DNA of 64,000 bases from NCBI GenBank assembly GCA_020809705.1, contig CP085831.1, forward strand, positions 310,001 to 374,000. Reading direction: 5' to 3'. Position 1 is the stretch's first letter, and each line of letters starts with the position of its first letter. Below are positions 24,005-37,958 of the stretch, one piece after another. Position numbers and translations under genes: made by a program. This DNA comes from Calonectria ilicicola (Eukaryota > Ascomycota > Sordariomycetes > Hypocreales > Nectriaceae). The notes beneath the pieces were generated by a model, which did not search any database, had not been told where the DNA came from, and saw only the letters and a program-made list of their open reading frames with translations.

Positions 24005-24404
24005 TGTTATGACCCAGACACCCAAAGGCAGTAACCACGGGCAGAACCCCAACCAATCATAACAAAACTACCCTAGACCCATATAACCAGCCAATAAGAG
24101 TAAAGTCGAACGGCCCCCGTTCGACATCACTGAGGATCGCAACGAACACTGTCGAACCAACTCCATTCGACCATTGCAACAACGGAACCTTAGATATAGT
24201 AGTATATAGACGGATCAGATCCTACCGTAAGGAACGGAACTGATCAGCTTTCAATACAACTTGGTTACCTCAATTGCGATTGACTATTACCTAACGTAAC
24301 ACTTCTATTGCTCTATTTTACCATAACACGCCTAACCATCCTGCCAACAATAAACCCTTCATTCTGATTGGTTTATCAAGTTGGGAATTGACCAGACCGT
24401 TACA
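24005..24404 (+). repeat. 3' LTR (400 bp)
   Basis: Begins TGTTATGACCC and ends GACCGTTACA. It differs from the 5' LTR by a few transitions and by lacking the 225-bp segment. Confidence 0.93.
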
Positions 24405-24409
24405 CCAAG
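24405..24409. repeat. Right target-site duplication CCAAG
   Basis: Identical to 17268-17272. Confidence 0.9.
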
Positions 24410-24435
24410 AGGACCAATCAAGCACGCATACCGAA

Positions 24436-24604
24436 TGTGTACTAGCGCAAGACGTTATAGGGCAAGGATACCCATAACAGTATTATGTAGTGAGTGTAGG
24501 CGAATGGTTTTATAGTTTGTTAAGTTGAAGTTTTAGTAATAAGAATAGAGATTTATTATAGTTTTATTTATGTTTTATTTTAGTTGTGAATTTAGTTTAT
24601 TATA
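24436..24604 (+). repeat. Left LTR of the older element (169 bp)
   Basis: Starts TGTGTACTAGCGC. The first about 50 bp are unmutated; the rest is AT-converted relative to the right LTR. Confidence 0.78.
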
Positions 24605-26437
24605 ATTTTTTAATTTTTTTTTTTAGGAGATTGGTATATTATATAATAGATAAAGTTATTAGAAGTTTAGGAAGAGTTAGTATTATATTATTGTTTTTTA
24701 AGTTAATAAGGATTTATTATAGTAAGTAAAAATTATAAATATAGGTTATATATAGTTAAAAGTATAAATAAGAACTTTAAGAAAAGTTTATTTAAAAAAA
24801 TAAAATTTTAAAGAATTTAGATATATTTTTTATTTTAATTTTTAAAAGTATTTTAATTATAAAGTTAAAGAAATAAGAATTTTAAAATTTAAAGAATATT
24901 AAAAAGTAAATATTATTATTATTTATAATATAAATCTTATATAATATAAAGAAAATTATAATATTTATAAAAGATTTTATAGCTATAATGGCTTAGTAGT
25001 AGTAATTTTAGATAAATATATTATATTAGTTGATTATATAGTTTAGTATAAATCTAAGGAAAGATTATAAGAAACCTCTATTATATAATTATAAGAGGCT
25101 TAATAAAGATATATTAGATATCTAAGTTAATAACTGGATCTATACTATTAAAGCTAGTAATAGCTTATAGCTAGGTAATTTTACTATATAATATATAAAG
25201 TAAGTTATAATTAAATTCTTATACCCTCTATAGATATAATAATGTAATTATATTAGGGGGCTTATTAGCTAAGACTTTTTATAAGAAGATTTTCTTACCT
25301 TTATATATAAGATATATATTAATCTAGATTTATATAAGTATTAGCTTTATAATAAATTATTATTTTTAAAATAAAAAAAGATTATATATTATAATAGTAC
25401 TTTATTATATAAATAGCCTTATATATTATACTAAATACTAAAGGCCTAAAGGATAATACTATTTTAGCTTATTAATATTATTTTAGATTATAATCTAAAT
25501 TAAAAGTAGAAATATTAAAATAAAAAATAAAGTTTAAAAAGCTTTATAAAGTAATTAATAAAGCTAAGCAACTTTAGATCTATTTTTATTAAGATAATTA
25601 AGAAATATAAGAAAGTAATAGTATTAAAAAACTACTTCCTAACCAGTAAGAAGGCTTTTAAAAGTAATATTCTAGTAATTATAGAGGCTAAGATAAAGGC
25701 TAAGGTAAAGATAAAAGCTAAGGAAGTATACCTAGACTAATCTCTTTAAAAGATAATATTAAATCTATTTTTTTATTATTTTTAGTAATATAAAGAAAAT
25801 TATTAATTTTAATTATATTTAATTTTTAATTTATTATATTTATAATAAAAAGATTATATTTCTTTTTATTATTTATTATAATAAAAAGATAATATACTTT
25901 TTAAAATTATTAAAGTTTAGATTATTAATAATAATTTTATTAAAATAAACTTATTAGAAAATAAGTAAATATAAGCTTAATATATAAAGCTATTATATAT
26001 AAAAAACTTCTATCTTTAAGATAGATTATTTAAAGAAAAGTATTAATACTTAATATTTATAAGGAAAAAGAAATCTAGGTAGATATAGATATCTATATAT
26101 AGGTAGACCTTATTAACTAATAATTAATATAAAGACTAGGTTTAAAGCTAGCTTTAGATATAACTATACTTATATTAAAAAGTTATAATAGAATTACATT
26201 AGTCTTATATAAGGTATATTAATTAATTTTATTTTTAATTAATTATTAAGAAATACTTTAAAAAATCTAAAGAATATTTATTAAAATATAATATCTAAAA
26301 GATATTAATAATTTACTTCTTTTAAATAATTCTATAGATAGAGAAAGTATTATAATTAATATATATAACTATTATTAAATATATAAACCTATTTCTCTTA
26401 TAAAATTTAAAGATATTATAAAAGAATTAATAAAAAA
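24605..26437 (+). pseudogene. Gag-side remnant of the older element
   Basis: AT-rich interior with no open frame, which by position should be the former gag and 5' pol region. Only scattered C and G survive, mostly in CT and GCT contexts. Confidence 0.5.
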
Positions 26438-26834
26438 TGTAACAATCTGGTCAATTCCTAACTTAATAAACCAATCAGAACGAAGGGTTTATTATTAGTA
26501 GGGTGATTAGGTGTGTTATAATAAAATAAAGTAATAGAAGTATTATATTAAGTAATAGTTAATTGTAATTAAGGTAATCAAGTTATATTAAAAGTTAGTT
26601 AATATTAGTTATAAGGGTAGATTCTAATTTATTTATATATTATTATCTTAGTAAATACTTATTATATTAATTCTATCTAAGGTATTAGTAATTAGATTAG
26701 TAATTATAAAGTAATTATTAATATTATAGATAATTGTAAATGAATATTTCCTTATTAGTTAGTATAGGGCTATAGGGTAGGTAGGTGTTAGTTCTGTTGC
26801 TGTAGATTGCCTAGGTGTGTTATAGGTTATAATA
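26438..26834 (-). repeat. LTR of the nested element (low-coordinate copy)
   Basis: 397 bp, same length as the other copy, and more heavily AT-converted in its inner two thirds. Confidence 0.85.
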
Positions 26835-29800
26835 TAATATCTTCCCTCTATTAGTCTTATCCTTAAGGCCTATTAAGTTGATTTTATATATAAGTATCCC
26901 ATTTTTATCCTTTAAAAATTATTTTTTTAATTATATTTTATAATTTAGGTAATTCTAAGCAATATCTTTATACTAAAGCTTAAGCTTAGCTTATTAATTT
27001 AATAGATTTTGAAATTATATTATATTCTTTTTATTCCTTTAAGGATCTATAATATAAGATATTGTTAGATTTTGGTAATTACTATAATAAGTGTACTTAT
27101 TATAATAAGATATATGATGCTTTAGAGGTATCTTTGGCTATATATATATTATTTTTTATAATAATAAATATAGTTGGTTATTAATTTTTATAGTAAATTA
27201 GATAAATTAGGAGTTTGATTATTTAGATATGGAGAAGGAGGTAGCTAAGAAGGAGTTCCTTTATATATAAGTAAAGGTACTTACTACTTAGGCTAAGATC
27301 TAGAAGTCTTTGAATTATTTATTTTATTTTTATTATTAGAAATATTAGCTTAAGATAAAGGGTATGAAGATAGTATATTATAATCTTTTTTCTTTAGATA
27401 AATTGGAAGAGATAGATTAGGTAAAGTTAGAGATTATTATTTAAATATAGTCTTTAAGGATAGTAGATATTATTAATTGGAATATTATTAATCTTAATAG
27501 TTTGTTTAGTATTATATTTTTAGGAATACTTTTAGTAATTTTGAGTAATATGTAAGATATTTGGCTGGTTTTTATATTATTTTTTTATAATCTTTTTATT
27601 TAATTTTAAATTTTTTATTTTTCTTTTTTCTTTATAGGATTTTCTTTACTTTTTATTAATTTTTAGGGTTTTTTATTTGTGGTTTATATGTTGGTTTAGT
27701 ATTAATTTAAATATTATCTTTAGGTTTAAGAAGAGAAATATAGAAGATAAAGTATACTTTAATGTTATTAAGGAGGTTAAGTTTATAGTTATTTTCTGAT
27801 ATTTTTTTTTATTGGGTAAGATTTAATTTATATAAAGTTGATTTTTTTGTTCTATTATTTTATTATAAGATTTTTTATTATTAGGTAGACTATATCTCCC
27901 TCTAAAAAGATTAATCCTTTTAGCCTTTTTAGATTATAGTATCTTTTTATAATATTATAAATAAATTCTAATTTAGTTTTTATTTCCTTATGTAGTTTTT
28001 TTAGGTTATTTGACTTAATTATTACTTTTACTTGAATTATACTTTCTAAAAGGGCTTAATAAGCGTCTAGTATAAAGCTAAAGTTAGCTTTTACTAGTAT
28101 TATTTTAATATTATAATTATAGGATATATTATATATTAATTATATGATAGGTAATTTCTTTACTTAATTGGTTTGTTTGTAATTAATATAGTATTATAGA
28201 TATTACTTAATTTTCTGGTTTTAGTATTTAGTTTATTTATTTGTTTAGGGGTAGAAGGCTATATTTAGTTTATAGTTTAATCTTATTAAGGATATCAGGC
28301 TTTACTAAAACTTAAATGTAAATGGTTATTCTTTATTTAAAATGATTTTAGTTAGTAGTCTATATATAATAATTATATTTTAAAAGAAAAAGTAAATAAA
28401 TTATTTTTTTTTATTATTTTATTATAGGGAAAGTAGTATATTACTTTTGTAAAGTAATTAATAATAATAAAAATATTATTATAATATATTCTTATAATAA
28501 GGTCTGTTAATAAGAGAAGGTTAGTAATAAAGTCTATTATAATTGAGTTCTATAATTATTGTGTGATAGGGGATGGTTATAATAATCTATATAGTTTATA
28601 TTTTGGTTTTTTAGAGTGTTAATATAAGCTATATTTTTTATATACTTGTTTAATTTTTTTTTATTTTATTAAAGGAAAATATTTATTTAATTTATTTAAG
28701 GATTTTATTAATACCTTTATAGTTATATAAAGGATATTTATAAATATCTTTTATTAACTCCATTTAATATTCCTCTAGTACTTATAGGTAATTTGTTTTT
28801 TTTCTTCTAGAAGTACTAGATTATATTTTTTAATTTTTTTAGTAGTGGATTGCCTTGTTCCACTTATTGTATTAGTATTTCCATAGTAGTGGTTCTAGTT
28901 ATATATAATAATCCTCCTACTTTTATAATAGTAATTATTTTCTTTATTTCTATTATTATTCTATTAATTAGAGCTTATTCTAATCCTCTATTAGTATTAT
29001 AGATTAATAGTTTTTCTTATATTTTTGGTTTTTTTATATTATAGTTAGATTGGTGGCTAATTATATCGACATAACTATTTTTAATTCCTTTAATATAGAT
29101 AATTTAGTAGTTAAATTTAGATAGGTATTCTATATATTATAGTTGCTTTTTGCTGAGTTTTTAAGTGGTTATGAAGTAAATAATGTTTTTATAGTTAATA
29201 TATATTATGATTTTGTGGTTGCTTTTTAAAAGATATTATTAGAATTCTTTAAAAGTATTAATAATAGTAAGGAATTCTTTATTATAGATTAGGTAATTTA
29301 GCTTAGGGCTATGTAGCTTATATAAGTAAAATGTTATAGGATATAGATTTTCTTATTTGTCTTGTTGTTCGATCTAGGCCCCTAAGGCGAAGTCTAATGC
29401 ATTAGTTTCTAGCTCTATAGGCTTATTAAGGTCAAATATTATAAGGATAGGTTCTTTTAAAATAGTATTTTTTATAGCTTTAAATAATTATTATATTTTA
29501 TTTTCTTATTAAAAGGTAGTTCCTTTTTTAGTTAGTTCTATTATATTTAAGATGATTTTATTAAATCCCTTAATAAATCTTTAGTAATAGTTAATAAATC
29601 TAAGGAAGGCTTATACTTTCTTTATATTAATAGATTCCTTTCAATCTTTTACTATAATGATTTTCTTTAGGTTTATATAAATTTTATTAAGGTTAATAAT
29701 ATATTCTAGAAATTCTATTTTTTAGATATAGAATTTACTTTTTTTAATTTAATTAAGAATTTAGTGTTTTAGAGGGCTTTTAAGATCTTATGAATATGTT

Positions 29801-32800
29801 CTTTATGTTCTTTTTTATTTTTAAAGAAAATAAGGATATTATCTAAGTAGTAGATAATAAAGATATTTAAGTATTTTTATAATATATTGGTTATTATTTG
29901 TTAGAATAATGTTAATATATTTATAAATTTAAAAAATATAATTAAATATTTAAATAATTTAAATTTTATTTAAAAAGTAGTTTTTTATTTATATTCTTCT
30001 TTAATATAAATAAGATTATATACTTTTTTAAGATTTAGTATAATAAAAATATTAGCTTTATAGAGATAATCCTTTATTTTATTAATTAATGGTAGTAGAG
30101 TATAATTTTTAATAGTAATATTATTAAGCTATTAGTAGTCTATAATAAGGTATAGTTTCTTGTTTTTCTTAGGTATAAATATAATAGAGTAATTAGCTTT
30201 AGAGTTTAAAATATAGATATATTCCTTTTTAAGTATATCTTAGATATATTTCTTTAAGGTATTAAGCTTGATTTAATTGAGATTATAAATAAAGTAAAAT
30301 TAGGTATTAGATCTATCTTTAAGGATGATTTTGTAATTTTATTAGTTAAATTTAGGTAGTTTAGTATTTAGTTCTTTTATAAAGAGCTTTTTGTAGATTT
30401 AGTATTATAGGGGTATATTATATAGTTTATTTATTTCTATTTTAATTTTTATTTCTTTAAGATTTTTATTAATTTATTAGAATTATATTCTAAGGTAGAT
30501 GATTATTTATTATCTTTACCTTTTCTAATTATTCTTATATTTATATTTTATTTCTTTAAGTAATGAAGATTTTCTTTTATTTATGTTTTTTATTTAGTTA
30601 GGGCTAGGAGTTTAAGATCTCTTATTGTGGTTTGTGGAAATATTATTAGCTATATTATATTTCTTAGGTATTTATATTTAGTTAGTATACTAATAGATAT
30701 TAAGGTTGTATTAGTATAATCATAGATACCTTAAAATTAAATTATACTATCTAATATTAATAATATTAAAGATTACTCCTTGGTTTTTTCCTTTAATAAA
30801 GACTTTTAAGTAATTAATCTTTTTATTTATAATATTATTATTATAGTTAAAAGGGGTTTTTTTATATTAATAATTTTATATAGGTTAACTTTTATTATCT
30901 ATAGTAATTAAAGTTAGTTAATTATTTAAGGATTGATATAATTTTATTTGGTTTTATTATTTACTATAATATTATACTACTTTCTTTTAATTCTTATTTT
31001 TATTTCTAATTATTATTAAGGTTGCTCTTTAATTGTAAAGTATAAAGCTTTTTTAGGGAGTTCTTTTAATAACTCCGGGGTTATTATCTTAGTTGCTCCT
31101 ACTGCTCTTTTATAGAAGGCTTTGCTTATTTTTTGGTTTTATTTAATATTAAGCTATTACTTTATCTATTATATAGATATTATATTTAAGGTCTTGATAT
31201 TTATTTTAAAATAGCTTACTATAATTAGGGAACTTAGGCTTACCTAGTTTTAATATAGTAAACTAGTAATAAGGGTTTCTTTTTATTATTTTATATTAAT
31301 TAAAATATCTTCTATAAATATAGTAAATAATTATATTTTCTACTTTAATAAGGAAGTATATTATATACTATTTTTGCTTTATATATTAAAGGTAGTTGTG
31401 ATTGTAGTAGTTTATTTATAAGATATTCTTATATTCTTTATATGCTATATTTAATTTAAAGTTATTTTTCTTATATTGGATAGGTTAGGGATTGTGGTTT
31501 TCTGGTTATTATTTACTTTATATAAGTAGGAAGACTTTATTTCTATTCTATAAGGGTTTTTTAATTTATTAGGTTATTTTTTTAATATTAGTTGTTTATT
31601 TCTTATTTTTATTTTTATTATAAGTATAGGTATTTTACTATACTAGTACTTTATTGTTATATATATCTAGGATGGATGTAAGGATTTCTATCTTCTTGGC
31701 TTGTTCTAACTATTTATGGGGAAAGTAGGACTGGCCTTCTTATTAGGTTAATTATGCTTTTTGGATAGCTTTATTGGTTTCTTATTATAGAATGAGTTTT
31801 ACCTTATACAACTTATAATTTTCTATATATTATTTAATTATAGTAATTGGTTTATATTTCTTAATAATAGTAAGAATAATTTTTCCTATAATATTTTTTT
31901 TTTTAATATTAAGGTTTATTAAGTTTTTATAGTATTAAGTTATTTCTATCCTTTTAGTATAGGTTTAAATTAATTTTTTATTTTTAGGGAGTAGTATTTG
32001 AAGGATTTATATCTTTTCTTTTTATAGTTAAAATAAATAATCTTATTTTTATTATATCTTTAGGTAGTATTAAGTTCTATTGGTCCTAAATAAGTTCTAT
32101 ATATAGTGTTTTATTACTTATTTTGGGTTTTTTCTTTATTTAGGATATATAGGTTTTTGTTATTTTGGGTGTGTTTTTTGTATTAGTTAAATTATCTTTT
32201 ATTAATCTTGATAGTACTTTTGATATACTCTAAGAGTTTCTTTAGCCAGTCTTTTTTATAGATTTTATCCTTAACTTTGCTTTTTAAGCCTTTATAATAA
32301 AGTTCTATTAGTGTATTATTATCTTAGGCTATTTATATTATAATCCTTTTAAACTTGGCTAAATATTGGTTATAAGATTTTATTTATTTAAGTTTATATA
32401 ATTAGTTTATAGTTTATTATTCTATATTAATTGTATTAAAATTGTCTTTAATAGTGGTTTTGAAATATTCTTAATCTTTAAAAATCTTTTAAATTTTTTT
32501 ATTTTAATTAATATTATTCTTATTTTCTAGATAGTCTCTTATAATAGGTTTAAACTATACTTCTATATTCTCTTAAAGAAGGGTTTTAATATATAGTACC
32601 TAAGCTTTAGGGGTTATAAGTTGTATTAAAAAGAAGCAAAAGTATCCCTTTATTTAGGTAAGAAAGGAGATTATATTGGCAGTCTTTTCTAGAAAGGGCT
32701 TTAGGACCGGGGATCTTAGAATTTTATTAATATCTTTACCCTTATTTTCTTTAATTGTAGTGATTCTGGCTTTTTCTACTTTAAGTTGTACTTGTGTATT

Positions 32801-32940
32801 TATAAGTTTTTTCTTAATTTATTATAATTTTATAATTAATTTAATATTACTAGAAGAAGTAATAATAATGAGGTTCTTTTTAGATATTATTATTACTTAA
32901 TTATTAATATAGGTAATTAATTAAATAAGAGCTTTTAATA

Positions 32941-33337
32941 TATAATAATCTAGTTAATTCTTAACTTAATGAACTAATTAGAATAAAGGATTTATTATTA
33001 GTAAGGTAGTTAAATGTATTATAGTAAAATAGAGTAATAGAAATATTATATTAGGTAATAGTTAATTGTAATTAAGGTAATTAAGTTATATTGAAAGTTG
33101 GTTAATATTAGCTATAAAGGCGGATTCTAATCTATCTATATACTATTATCTTAATAGGCACTTATTATATTAATTCTATTTAAGGTATTAGTGATCGGGT
33201 TGGTGATTATAGGGTGATTACTAATGTTATAGGTGATCGCGAGTGAACGCTTCCTTATTGGTTGGTGTGGGGCTATAGGGTAGGTAGGTGTTAGTTCTGC
33301 TGCTGTAGACCGCCTAGGTGTGTCATGGGTCATAACA
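32941..33337 (-). repeat. LTR of the nested element (high-coordinate copy)
   Basis: 397 bp. The last about 150 bp (33190-33337) retain normal GC and many CpN sites, including the terminal GGTCATAACA. The first part is AT-converted. Confidence 0.85.
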
Positions 33338-36300
33338 AAAAATAATAAAAAAACCTATATACTTTATATTATTAATATACAATTACTAAAGAAAGAGCTA
33401 GTTAAGGTTTTAGAAAATAAAGCTAATAATAATAATATTAGTATATTACTTTTAAAATTATAATTAAAGTAGTATATATTTAATAAAATAAAGTTAATAA
33501 AATTATTACTTTTTAAAAATATAAAGCATTTTATTGATACTATAGAAGATAAAAAGCCTTTATATAATCTATTATACTTACTAAATATTAAATAGTATTA
33601 TATATTATAAGTATATATAGTAAATAATATTATTAATAGTAGAATATAATTATTAGTTAGTACTATTAATATATTAATATTATTTATATTAAAGAAAGAT
33701 AATATTATATATTTATATATAAATTATAAAGGTTTTAATATAATTATTATTAAGAATTAATATTTACTTTTATTTATTAATAATCTTTTAAATAGATTAG
33801 TAGGAGTAAAATAGATTATTAAGATTAATATTTATAATATATATTATTATATTAGAATTAAAAAGAGTAATAGATAGAAGATTGCTTTTAGAATTTAATA
33901 TAATTACTTTAAATATATAATTATATTATTTAGGTTAATTAATACTTTAGCTACTTTTTAAATATATATTTATTATATACTTATAAAATTCTTAAATATC
34001 TATTATATTATATATTTAGATAATATTATTATTTATTTTAAAATAAAAGAATAGTATACTAAGGATATTAAGAAGATCCTTAGATAATTATATAACTTTT
34101 AATTATATATTAAACTTTTTAAATATACTTTTTATTAATAAAAGATAGAATTCTTAAAATATATAATTATTTAAAAAAGTATTAAAATAAATCTTATATA
34201 AATTTAATTTATTATTAAATAAAAGAAATTAATCTTATATAAAAATATATAAGTATTTCTTAACTTTTATAACTTTTACTAAAAGTTTATCTTTAAATGT
34301 TTTAAAATAATAGGACCTTTAATAAAGCTACTTAAAAAAAATAAGAATAATTATAAAACTAAAGACCTTACTTAGACTAAGATTGAAAAAGATATATTCT
34401 AAGAACTAAAAATAGCCTTCTATTTAATAACTATCTTATAGTATTAAGATCTAATTTTAAAAGCTTATATTAAGATAGATATATCTATTAAGACTATCTT
34501 AAAGATCTTATTATAATTTATAAAAGATTAATAGTGCCTAATAGCTTATTAATTAAAAAAGCTTTTTAATATTAAATAATATTAAAAAATTAGATAGTAA
34601 AAGTTATTTATAATTATTAAGAGCTTAAAGTATTAGAATTATTATTTATTAAGATTATTAAAGAAGTTTATAATATTAATAAATTATTTTATTTTTAAAG
34701 ATATTATTAAGATTTTAATAAAGGATTTTAAAGGAAGACTTATAAAATAGGTTTATAGATTATCCTTATTTAATTTTAATCTTAAATATAAGTTAAGAAA
34801 GCTTAATCTAATAAATAGTCTATTAAGATAATTAGATTATATAGAAGGGGAAATTATATATAAAGATATACTCCTTATATTTATAAAAAAGCTTTAATTA
34901 ATAAAGAAATTATTACTAAATATATAATATATAGTTACTAATATAAAGGGTAAAATTAAGATTACTAATACTTATATATAAGCTATCTATACTAGCCTTA
35001 GGGGTAATATATTTATATATTAAGTAATAAGTAAAGGTTCTTTACTTTTAGATTAGAAGTAGATTATTAAATTATTAGATTAATAAAATATAATTATAAT
35101 TTTTTTAATTATATAATAATAAAGGGCTAGTAATATTACTATAAAAAAAATACTTAATAAAAAGAGATTATATACTTTAATTATAAGGATTTATTAAAAG
35201 TTAAAGTAATTAATTTAAAATAACTTATTCTATATCTTATTATAAAAGAGCTTATAAAGAGTAAAATAATATTTCTTACTTAACTATCTATATAATTAAA
35301 AGAATTAATCTAAGAATTATAGGCTAAAGATTTTTTTATTAATAGTAAATATAGAAGATTAAATAAGATATTAGAGATATAAAGATATACTACTTAAATA
35401 GAAATAGTATACTTTTTTATAAAAGAAGGCTAGTTATTTTAATATAATATATATTAAGGATTAAAATACTTTATAAATATTATAATAATCTAAAGGTAAG
35501 GTATATAAAAGTTATTAAGATAATTGAACTTATTAAGAGAAAATTCTATTAAAAAGGAATTATAAAGAATATATATAATTATATTTTAAAATATTAGATA
35601 TATTAAGGTATATAAATCTTATATTATAGATTATATAGGAAGCTATAGTCTTTATTATTGCTAGTATATTTCTTTTAAGAAATTAATATAGATTTTATTA
35701 TAAAGTTATTTTAAAGTATTTATAATAATAAAGAAGAATATAATATTATTTTTATAATTATCTATTATATAATAAAGTTTATTATATTTATATTTATAAA
35801 GAAAATATTTATTATTACTTAAATAATATAAATATTATATAAATATATAAAATACTAATATAAAATATTAAAAGATATTATAAATAATTAAAATAAATTA
35901 TTTATAAATTAATTTTAAAAAGAATTAATAAAAGAATAAATAATAATTAAGTAATTATTTACTATTTATTATCTTTAAATTAATAAGCAAATTAAGTAAA
36001 TATACTAGACCTTAAAGAGATACTTAAGATTATTTATAAAAAAATCTTAAAGAGATAGGTAATATAATTCTCTAAGAGTAAGTTTACTTATAATAATAGT
36101 TAGTATAATATTATTAAAGTATTATTAATATAAATATTATATAATTATTATTTTAAAATAATTAAGGATACTTTAAAGTATTTAAAGATTTATATATAAA
36201 ATATATAAAAGTATATTAAAGTTTTAAATTATATATATATTTAAATTTAATAATATTAGTAGAAAGTTATAAAAATATAAATTAAATATTATAATAAAAA

Positions 36301-36863
36301 ATATATTATTATAAAGTATAAAAAAGAATAGATTATTAGTTTATTTATAAAGAACTTTAGATTTAAGTATAAGAAACTTATATTTAAGTTTATTAAAATT
36401 ATTATTATTAAAAGAATAAAATAATAGGCTTATAGAATATATTTATTTAAATAATACTAATAAATATATAATATTTTCTTAATCTTCTTATTTAAATTTT
36501 AAAAAGATATTAAAAATAATATTACTATCTATCTATTAAAGCTAGCTAAGGAAGAGAATAAATAAAAGATTAAGAAAATTATTATATATAAAAATAATAA
36601 TAATAAAATATTATATTAAATTAAGTAAATTAAATAATTTATAAAGTATAATATATAAGAATTTAAAATTTATTTTAAAAATATAATAATTTTAATATAT
36701 AAATATTATAAATAAATTAAAAAAATATATAAAAAATAAAATAATAAAATATAAAAATAATACTATTTCTACTAAATCCTCTTAAAACTTAAAAATAAGC
36801 CTTTAAAAAAAAATAATTATAAAAATATAAAACTAAAAGAACTAATTAAATATATATATTAAA
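33338..36863 (+). pseudogene. Pol remnant of the older element
   Basis: The plus-strand order of RT (about 33690-34050), RNase H (about 34300-34750) and integrase-like segments (about 35400-36400) can be followed through many stops. It is not functional. Confidence 0.65.
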
Positions 36864-37032
36864 TATATACTAGCACAAAACACTATAAAACAAGAACACC
36901 TACAATAATATTATATAATAAGCGCAGGCGAACGGTTTTACAGTTCGTCAAGTTGAAGTCTTGGTAATAAGAACAAAGGTCTATTGCAGTCCTATTCATG
37001 CTTCACCCTAGTCGTGAATCCAGTTCGTTACA
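36864..37032 (+). repeat. Right LTR of the older element (169 bp)
   Basis: The first about 60 bp are AT-converted. The last about 110 bp are normal sequence, the mirror image of the left LTR. Confidence 0.78.
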
Positions 37033-37958
37033 CTCTTACCCTAAACTACTCGAGTGTCAACACTGGCACCACAAAGATTCGTTGTTCAAGGAAATGTGGA
37101 GTCTCATTTTGGATGGAATATTTCCGGCTATAAAATGACTTGGGTGCTTACTAGAATCCGTATTCCTAGATACGCAACTGGAAGTCAGGCAGTTGGCCCT
37201 TGTGGATTAAGGTTCACAAGAGCACATGTGACGGTCTTCATGCAGGACTACTAACAAGCCTAGTAAATGGGATAGTAACGGACAATTTTAGATCAGTGGA
37301 ACAGACAATAAGTTTTCACTCTAATGTCAACGTTCATTGCTATTATCTACCAACGAACCTCCCACCCTTGGTGCACCCAAACTCGTGGTCCCCCAAATTT
37401 AGCCGGGCATCGAAATGGATGATAGTACTGCAATTGCGAGATGTGTCTTACCCCAGGCTAGCGTCGCAAATCAGGTATCTGGCGTCAAAATCTGGGGATT
37501 GCGGACCTTGAATCATTTTGGGACGCCCACGGCGCTCTAGCTTTTTTCTCTCTTTTTACTTATATACAGGTCTAGTTATCTAGCAAGGTTAATATATTAA
37601 ATAAAGCTTATAGATATAAATTTAAAATAAGAAAGTTATTAAATATTATAATAATTTAAAAATATTATTTTTAATATTAAATTTTGTATATATTTTAAAA
37701 TAATTATTAAAATAATAAATTTTATTAATAATTAATTAAAAAGTTAAGTATATTATATAATTCAAAAAGAATACTAAAATAAAAATCTTGTATATTCTAT
37801 TAGGATAGGAATTTAATACACTTCATAACATACCACTTTAATGCTAACTCTCCCCAGCGGGGAACTAGCTTTTTTCTCATTTGTGAGGTTTCCGTGATCA
37901 CAACGCCTTCCTTGTCAATTTTGTTTTCAGTGAGCTAGGTCTAGCTAGTTGTTGAACC
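37033..37958. other. Intergenic with an AT-rich patch
   Basis: Open frames at 37054-37254 and 37200-37511 have no recognisable domain. An AT-rich patch covers about 37590-37800. This is probably the edge of the repeat block. Confidence 0.4.

Larger units (their letters stand above)
17273..24404 (+). mobile_element. Ty3/gypsy LTR retrotransposon, chromovirus type
   Basis: Bounded by LTRs that start TGTTATGACCC and end GACCGTTACA, and flanked by a perfect 5-bp duplication CCAAG (17268-17272 and 24405-24409). The internal order is gag, protease, reverse transcriptase, RNase H, integrase and chromodomain, which is the gypsy order. Pol carries many TAG/TAA codons at positions where Trp or Gln is expected, so the copy is mildly RIP-mutated and cannot make full Pol. 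Unusual points are the antisense spliced gene before the 3' LTR and a 225-bp extra segment in the 5' LTR. Confidence 0.95.
26438..33337 (-). mobile_element. Nested RIP-degraded chromovirus, minus strand, related to the 17.3-kb element
   Basis: LTRs of 397 bp at both ends (26438-26834 and 32941-33337) read as the reverse complement of the family seen at 17273-24404. The complemented 3' part (AACCCTTC...ACCAGA) and the terminal TGTTATGACCC are shared. The interior is antisense to decayed pol and gag. A minus-strand relic at 32676-32900 is the RIP version of the gag start of the intact copy. Poly-A runs flank both ends, so the target duplication was probably AAAAA. The LTR middle differs from the 17273 copy, so it is a sister subfamily. 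Confidence 0.87.
24436..37032 (+). mobile_element. Older Ty3/gypsy retrotransposon, heavily RIP-degraded, split by a nested element
   Basis: Two 169-bp LTRs (24436-24604 and 36864-37032) align over their full length, and the interior is almost pure A/T. Removing the nested insertion (26438-33337) leaves an element of about 5.7 kb. After the insertion, a decayed reverse transcriptase can be followed on the plus strand from about 33690 to 34050. The catalytic loop there reads Tyr-Leu-Asp-Asn, an Asp-to-Asn transition, at about 34013-34024. RNase H and integrase-like order follows downstream. Every frame is full of stops. No clear target duplication is seen at the ends. Confidence 0.82.

Noticed and set aside
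32676..32900. Plus-strand 74-codon hydrophobic frame in the AT-rich block
   Set aside because: It is the antisense of the decayed gag of the nested element; the same antisense pattern appears opposite intact gag at 17914-18297.
24500..36900. Possible mitochondrial or centromeric DNA because of extreme AT content
   Set aside because: Paired LTRs and recognisable decayed gypsy reverse transcriptase show RIP-mutated retrotransposons.
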